Origin: Pseudomonas lini
GTDB lineage: Bacteria; Pseudomonadota; Gammaproteobacteria; Pseudomonadales; Pseudomonadaceae
Reading direction: 5' to 3'
Assembly (NCBI RefSeq): GCF_001042905.1
Contig: NZ_JYLB01000001.1
Location: 434,001-498,000, forward strand
DNA length: 64,000 nt
The first letter of the stretch is position 1, and every line of letters begins with the position of its first letter. The notes beneath the pieces were generated by a model that saw only the letters and a program-made list of their open reading frames with translations, was not told the origin of the DNA and made no database searches. The position numbers were made by a program, and so were the translations under genes. This document shows positions 61,101 through 64,000 of the stretch, piece by piece.

Positions 61101-62485
61101 GTGGCTGACGTGCTGGTCTGCAGCACCTTGAAGCCGCCGATGTCGAAGTCGGCGTGTGTCTTGTCGCCGTTCTTGGCGGTCAGCAACCCGGCGTTCTCGA
61201 TCAGCACGCGGTTGTGGTCGGTCGCCGTGCCGTAGGTGATCTGCGCGTCGGTCGGAACACCGGTGATCAGCACCGTGCCGTCGGCGTTGTAGGTGATGAC
61301 GGCGGTGCTGATAGTGACGCCCGCGAACGTTTTCACGGTGACGCTGCCGTTGGTGATCGCGACCTTTTCACCGTCGTCGTTGGCGTAGCTATTGATGAAG
61401 TTGACGCCGCTCTGCGACCCGTTGACGTTGTCGGCGTTCTTGAAGGCGGTGAGCAAGATCTTCGCGGTCGTGCCGCCCGTCTCCTGTACGACCTGGAAGG
61501 TCGCAGCGCGGGCACCGAAGTACTGGGTGAAGTCGATGTTCGCTTCCAAACCCGCTTCGCCCGGGCTCAGGTTGGGGATCGTGACGTCCGCCCTGGCACC
61601 GGTGACGAAGCTGAAGCGCAGGCCTTCCTGTTCGGTGATCGCCTGGTTGTTGGTGCCCAGGGTCGTGTTGCCGCCGCCCTGGCTACTATTGACCGTGTCG
61701 GCGCTGGTGATGGCAGCGCTGCTTGCCGACTGATCCAGCGGATTCTTGCCGGTGACGATGATCGAGACACCGGGAATCCGGCCGTTCACATCGGCCGTCG
61801 CGCCCATGGTCGTGAACATCAGGAACAACTGCTGACCCGACGGCGCCCCAGCCAGGCTGAAATTCGCGTCCTGAGTGGCTCCGATGAAAACCTTATTAAG
61901 CAGATTGAGCGAATCATCGGCGCTCGTAGTATTTAGATGCTTGAGCGGTTGGTACTCCACCATCCAGATCTTGCCGCCCGTGACCGGCGATCCGGTTTCT
62001 TCAATATAGGCAGCGAACACTATCGCGCCGGTTGGGCCCCCGGCTCGGCCCAGAACGATGTTGTTGTTCGTGTCCGTATAGAGAAGGATGCTGGTTCCAT
62101 CGAGGGTATCCAGCTCGCTGTCCAAGCCATTGAGCGGTGCGCCGTTACTGCCGACGAAGCTGAGATCAGTAATGCCTGCTCCGGGGTCAACACTGATGGT
62201 AAACGCATTGCTGCCCGTGTTGCCCGCGACACCGGTATAGCCACTCAAGGCCGCACCCGTTGCGGTACCTGCACCAAGTGCGGTCAAACGGGCAGCGAAA
62301 GTTGAGTTCAGGGACGCCACCAGAATGTCGTTGTCGTCAGCGTCTCCCGCAGGGGTTGGGGTGGCGGTGAGGTTCTGCAACCCGGTCGTTTCGTCCAGCG
62401 AAACGTCCTCGCCGGTGGCCACGACGCTCAGAGCGTTGGCGGTAATCGACGTTGTCAGCAATGAGTTTTGTTCGTCAAGAGTCAT
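58142..62485 (-). CDS. Large type I-secreted protein with two 196-residue repeats
   Basis: The 1447-residue protein has no Sec signal. Residues 1-~468 are a diverged copy of the N-terminal module of the other two proteins (GEDVSLDETTGLQNLTATPT). Residues ~472-864 hold two nearly identical 196-residue units (starting SADVADGGGAVTIDETAGNQ, ending VTDGDGDTSTDSVGIG). Further DUF5801/T1SS-type beta domains follow (DDDGPAVSANSTVLLDDDAL, VTDGDGDTADGTLGINVDDD). The final part differs from the other two but ends in a related signal, IELVGVTNLAPTDLVL. No RTX nonapeptides are seen. The protein is very acidic. It is a probable third substrate of the type I system. Confidence 0.87.
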   Translation of the reverse strand: MTLDEQNSLLTTSITANALSVVATGEDVSLDETTGLQNLTATPTPAGDADDNDILVASLNSTFAARLTALGAGTATGAALSGYTGVAGNTGSNAFTISVDPGAGITDLSFVGSNGAPLNGLDSELDTLDGTSILLYTDTNNNIVLGRAGGPTGAIVFAAYIEETGSPVTGGKIWMVEYQPLKHLNTTSADDSLNLLNKVFIGATQDANFSLAGAPSGQQLFLMFTTMGATADVNGRIPGVSIIVTGKNPLDQSASSAAITSADTVNSSQGGGNTTLGTNNQAITEQEGLRFSFVTGARADVTIPNLSPGEAGLEANIDFTQYFGARAATFQVVQETGGTTAKILLTAFKNADNVNGSQSGVNFINSYANDDGEKVAITNGSVTVKTFAGVTISTAVITYNADGTVLITGVPTDAQITYGTATDHNRVLIENAGLLTAKNGDKTHADFDIGGFKVLQTSTSATEIGSKMIFDDDGPSADVADGGGAVTIDETAGNQDNDSDLAAVLALFDTEVVNKGTDLNPTEFAISTTPLVTTTLSSFGQDAAGGTKVLSLAIVGGDGTDSLLNTTDGKDIKLFKEGNLIVGRYDVANGTVTVDDPAAFAIALQQDGNVAVAQYVSLTHPTAGSSAADHDDRIDLAGLINAVVTVTDGDGDTSTDSVGIGDDINFDDDGPSADVADGGGAVTIDETAGNQDNDSDAAAVLALFDTEVVNKGTDLNPTEFAISTTPLASTALSSFGQDQEGGTKVLSLAIVGGDGTDSLLNTTDGKDIKLFKEGDLIVGRYDVANGAVTVDDPAAFAIALLQDGNVAVAQYVSLTHPTAGSSAAAHDDQVDLAGLINAVVTVTDGDGDTSTDSVGIGNDINFDDDGPAVSANSTVLLDDDALTGGNADGTDDDADSANTSGTLGLDFGQDGAGTVAYLTSGAPTGFTYVADGTSLLVKQGTTTVLTLTMVAATGAYTVAQNNPILHAAGMTENNQAFTINYRVTDGDGDTADGTLGINVDDDTPVIGTAPVQDADPDLGATSWTFSGDFAYSIGADKRGPTYSSAADSDFANLALSGSANDVAIVDPTVTWASENLDTATFNVSFKYDHDRSAATTPELVEGTLVFDKVNDTYTFEMDALQTTQDVTLGEGTGYETYDMDGTIPSSGPSPVATGKLGEGFFIQITGFEAPLSAGGNTAVVAGELVSGSVAAVTLSSTALGVSGNTIQAGEAANINFFETDPKGDLGADDFSYATDFFIKFDGYETESDDLLLIVSLADANDSSITTTRAIYVDQGDVYENDTNNSDLVGTKYEALIANDPADPNDPFLDNNDALLIVESNDFNIQTGDNWLIKGIQILSNDAGLTGSAINLNRNVGADGASSTSAQPVVGLMGPGNTIAEDTSTNPLKIIDAGFSTTTTTPATLDLELDFQVVDRDSDFTAVQTIDIENPVIELVGVTNLAPTDLVL
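59893..61068. repeat. Two tandem 588-bp repeats within the third secreted-protein gene
   Basis: The anchor CGTCGTCGAA recurs at 60481 and 61069, with CGTCATCGAA at 59893, a period of exactly 588 bp (196 residues). The two units are almost identical at the DNA level, differing by scattered single bases, so the duplication is recent or kept alike by gene conversion. Confidence 0.88.
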
Positions 62486-62542
62486 GACTTTTTTCCCGGG
62501 CAGATGCGGTCATCGAGGCCTGACCGTTGACCTTTGGTCGTC

Positions 62543-62600
62543 ACTATGGCTAAGCGCCACGGATTGCGCATTGCCCGATACTCCCAAGCGGGGTGGGAGT
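62543..62600 (-). promoter_or_regulatory. Promoter region with 21-bp palindrome (gene 58142-62485)
   Basis: The palindrome ACTCCCA-N7-TGGGAGT lies at 62580-62600 and the -10-like CATAGT is the complement of 62543-62548, exactly 31 bp apart, as in the two other copies. An extra CTCCCAAG half site again lies just upstream. The coding sequences of this gene have diverged much more than the promoter, so the site looks selected. Confidence 0.7.
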
Positions 62601-62717
62601 TTCGGACTACTTGGGAGGGGAGACGGGATGGCGCGAAGGGGCCGCGCCTCTTTTAATGGGAAAGGCTGACTTTAAGCGGACGGCAGATGTGGCCAACAAA
62701 TGCCGGCCGGTTCCTGA

Positions 62718-62856
62718 TGCCAGTCAGTTAAGCCACGGAACCTGTGGGAGCGGGCTTGCTCGCGAAGACGGCGGCACAGTCAATATTGATGTCGTCTGAC
62801 ACACCGCTTTCGCGAGCAAGCCCGCTCCCACAGGGATTTCGCTTAACTGACCGGCG
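62718..62856. repeat. REP doublet flanked by the TGCCAGTCAGTTAAG inverted repeat, second copy
   Basis: Inner arms are a perfect 24-bp inverted repeat beginning TGTGGGAGCGGGCTTGC (62743-62766 and 62809-62832), the classical Pseudomonas REP. Outer arms (62718-62733 and 62841-62856) match the outer arms of the 21344-21485 element, with two differences in the right arm. The two elements have different inner REP types and centres but the same outer motif. Confidence 0.85.
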
Positions 62857-63022
62857 TTGGGCCGCTTTCTCGATTTTGATAGCGCTCACGCGTTTAACGA
62901 TGCGTGTTTAAAGACACTCCGTGTTACTTCCCGAAGGGCTACAAGACCTTGCGCCGTTACCTACGGTTAAGACAGAATCCGCCGGCTTGTGCGCCGATGG
63001 CCCGGGCTCTATCGTTTCCCTG

Positions 63023-63219
63023 TCGCTGAATAACAGCGATCGGGTTTGGTAGCCCGGTTTCGTATCACGGCGCATCGCGTCACCTATTATGGTGGTCATG
63101 CGCGGGGTCCTTTCGAGGGCGCCGGGAACTGATACGACCGGTCTACCAACCCGCGTATGGCCACCACCCTTCGTTGGTAGCGAGTGTGATGGCTCTTTTT
63201 AATAAACTCGTATCAGGAG
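63023..63219 (+). promoter_or_regulatory. Structured leader with competing hairpins ahead of the DUF6124 gene
   Basis: Three related segments occur: A (63044-63067, GTTTGGTAG...TCGTATCA), B (63130-63150, TGATACGA...CTACCAAC, the reverse complement of A) and C (63173-63215, GTTGGTAG...TCGTATCA). B can pair with A or with C but not both. C's TCGTATCA abuts and overlaps by one base the Shine-Dalgarno AGGAG (63215-63219). Pairing B-C would therefore press on the ribosome-binding site, while A-B would free it. A small hairpin TCGCTG-AATAA-CAGCGA lies at 63023-63039. Confidence 0.55.
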
Positions 63220-63227
63220 TTTGATTT

Positions 63228-63590
63228 ATGTTCAAAGTTACGCCCAACCCACCGGATACCGATCCGGCATCCCCGTACGAATCCCTCGATCCAAAAAAAC
63301 TCAACGAAGCCGCCGAGCGCGCCCTCAATTTCTACCTCAACCCGGCAGCGATCATGAACAACACCCCACGCAAACCCAGCACCATGTACATGGTTGCGCC
63401 GGATGTCGACCATGAAGCCTTGCTGGTTCAAACGTGCGAGAACCTGGCGTCGGCCAGTGTCATGGCCAGCAACATCGCTGCATTGGTGGAGGGCACCCAC
63501 CGCAATACCCTGCTGGCGCTTCAGCAAGTCGTCATGCTGGCTGAACTGGCGGTGAATCGAATGCTGGATAACTTCGTTCCACCCAAGTAA
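63228..63590 (+). CDS. DUF6124 family protein
   Basis: The 120-residue protein starts MFKVTPNPPDTDPASPYESL and matches the DUF6124 family, small soluble helical proteins found in several copies in many Pseudomonas genomes; function unknown. The C-terminal helical half (HEALLVQTCENLASASVMAS, then LLALQQVVMLAELAVNRMLD) is the best-conserved part. AGGAG lies eight bases before the ATG. It is followed by its own terminator and preceded by a structured leader that suggests post-transcriptional control. Confidence 0.85.
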   Translation: MFKVTPNPPDTDPASPYESLDPKKLNEAAERALNFYLNPAAIMNNTPRKPSTMYMVAPDVDHEALLVQTCENLASASVMASNIAALVEGTHRNTLLALQQVVMLAELAVNRMLDNFVPPK

Positions 63591-63598
63591 TCACTCAG

Positions 63599-63636
63599 CC
63601 CTTTACCGAGAGGCTTGCCCCTCGGTAAAGGGTTTT
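63599..63636 (+). terminator. Rho-independent terminator of the DUF6124 gene
   Basis: A 12-bp perfect stem (CCCTTTACCGAG / CTCGGTAAAGGG) with a 10-nt loop is followed by TTTT, nine bases after the stop codon. It overlaps the space before the convergent LacI-type gene. Confidence 0.9.
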
Positions 63637-63642
63637 GATGGC

Positions 63643-64000
63643 TCACAACGACGTCCTGACCACCAATGGACAATCAACCGGCTGGGCGCCCGAGACCTCC
63701 AGGGCCTCGATCAGGTGCCGGGCGGCATTGCGACCGATCTCGTAGTACGGCAGTTGCACCGTGGTCAGCGGCGGGAGGAACAGTTCGGCGATGCCGATCA
63801 TGTTGTCGTAACCAAGCACGGCGACATCGGCGGGAATTTTCAGGCCACGGCCCAACAACAGCTGATAGGCACAAAAGGCAATCCGGTCGTTGCCACAGAT
63901 CAGAATATCGAACTGGGGGCGACCCTCGATGATGTGTCGGTCGAGGATGGCTGCGGTTTCACCATAGGCGTCATGATCGGAAAGGTCGTATTGCAGGAGC
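63643..64000 (-). CDS. LacI/GalR-family transcriptional regulator (C-terminal part; rest outside window)
   Basis: The frame is open from the window edge to the stop at 63643, giving 118 C-terminal residues of a LacI-type ligand-binding domain. Landmarks are ICGNDRIAFCAYQLLLGRGL, IPADVAVLGYDNM, the PPLTTVQLPYYEIGR segment and ARHLIEAL. These fit repressors of sugar or related catabolic operons. The DNA-binding domain lies beyond the window, so the target is unknown. Confidence 0.92.
   Translation of the reverse strand, partial: LLQYDLSDHDAYGETAAILDRHIIEGRPQFDILICGNDRIAFCAYQLLLGRGLKIPADVAVLGYDNMIGIAELFLPPLTTVQLPYYEIGRNAARHLIEALEVSGAQPVDCPLVVRTSL

Larger units (their letters stand above)
62486..63227. 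other. Intergenic region with promoter, REP doublet and structured leader
   Basis: From left to right the region holds the promoter of the minus-strand secreted protein, a REP doublet (62718-62856), about 160 bp without recognised features, and the structured leader of the DUF6124 gene (63023-63219). No ORF with a convincing start is seen. Confidence 0.6.

Noticed and set aside
59999..61108. Plus-strand open frame of 369 codons inside the third secreted-protein gene
   Set aside because: Antisense shadow of the 588-bp repeats with low-complexity RR/RHRAA composition and no start signals.
49386..62485. RTX calcium-binding nonapeptide toxins
   Set aside because: I looked for GGxGxDxUx runs in all three proteins and found none; Asp-rich DGDGDS segments belong to the DUF5801-type repeats.
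1..64000. tRNA, rRNA, prophage or integrase genes
   Set aside because: None of the characteristic sequences or proteins was seen on either strand; apart from REP elements no mobile-element gene is present.

Overview
The window reads as chromosome of a Pseudomonas of the P. fluorescens group. The evidence is a complete wss-type (acetylated cellulose) operon, REP-type inverted repeats built on TGTGGGAGC/TGTAGGAGC, a DUF6124 gene with its structured leader, and the general GC-rich coding style. Assignments come from reading the sequence and recognising motifs; no database search was run.

Layout. 1-2.8 kb: the end of a 2-oxoglutarate/Fe(II) oxygenase, what looks like a truncated gene start, and an ABC exporter. 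2.9-17.6 kb (minus strand): wssABCDEFGHI, with overlapping or closely spaced genes and a near-consensus sigma70 promoter ahead of wssA. 18.9-21.2 kb: carboxynorspermidine/carboxyspermidine decarboxylase and dehydrogenase (polyamine synthesis). 21.3-25.1 kb: a REP doublet, a methyltransferase and two tandem paralogous secreted proteins of unknown function. 25.4-37.5 kb: an unusual fatty-acid/polyketide-type operon with a KS-CLF-AfsA fusion protein, a multi-ACP protein, an FAD hydroxylase, a HAD phosphatase, a degenerate AMP-ligase, an NAD(P)-dependent reductase, an SRPBCC protein and an outer-membrane protein, with a divergent TetR regulator. 37.7-43.0 kb: thiolase/3-hydroxyacyl-CoA dehydrogenase/TetR operon, AraC, LysR and DUF2798 genes. 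43.3-62.5 kb: a complete type I secretion system, a small membrane ORF, a LuxR-type regulator with a non-canonical receiver, and three large repetitive secreted proteins. 62.5-64 kb: a second REP doublet, a structured leader plus DUF6124 gene, and the C-terminal part of a LacI-type repressor.

Two systems stand out. (1) The 25.4-37.5 kb operon combines an AfsA (A-factor synthase) domain with its own iterative KS/CLF, carrier protein, phosphatase and reductase, next to a TetR regulator. This is the logic of a gamma-butyrolactone/butenolide pathway in an unusual arrangement. (2) The 43-62.5 kb region is a self-contained secretion regulon. The three substrate genes share their N- and C-terminal modules but carry zero, six or two internal repeats. 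All three have the same 21-bp palindrome exactly 31 bp upstream of the same -10-like hexamer, suggesting coordinated control, possibly by the adjacent LuxR-type protein.

Much of the window (cellulose, polyamine, secreted repeat proteins) fits a surface-attached, biofilm-forming life style; this is inference.
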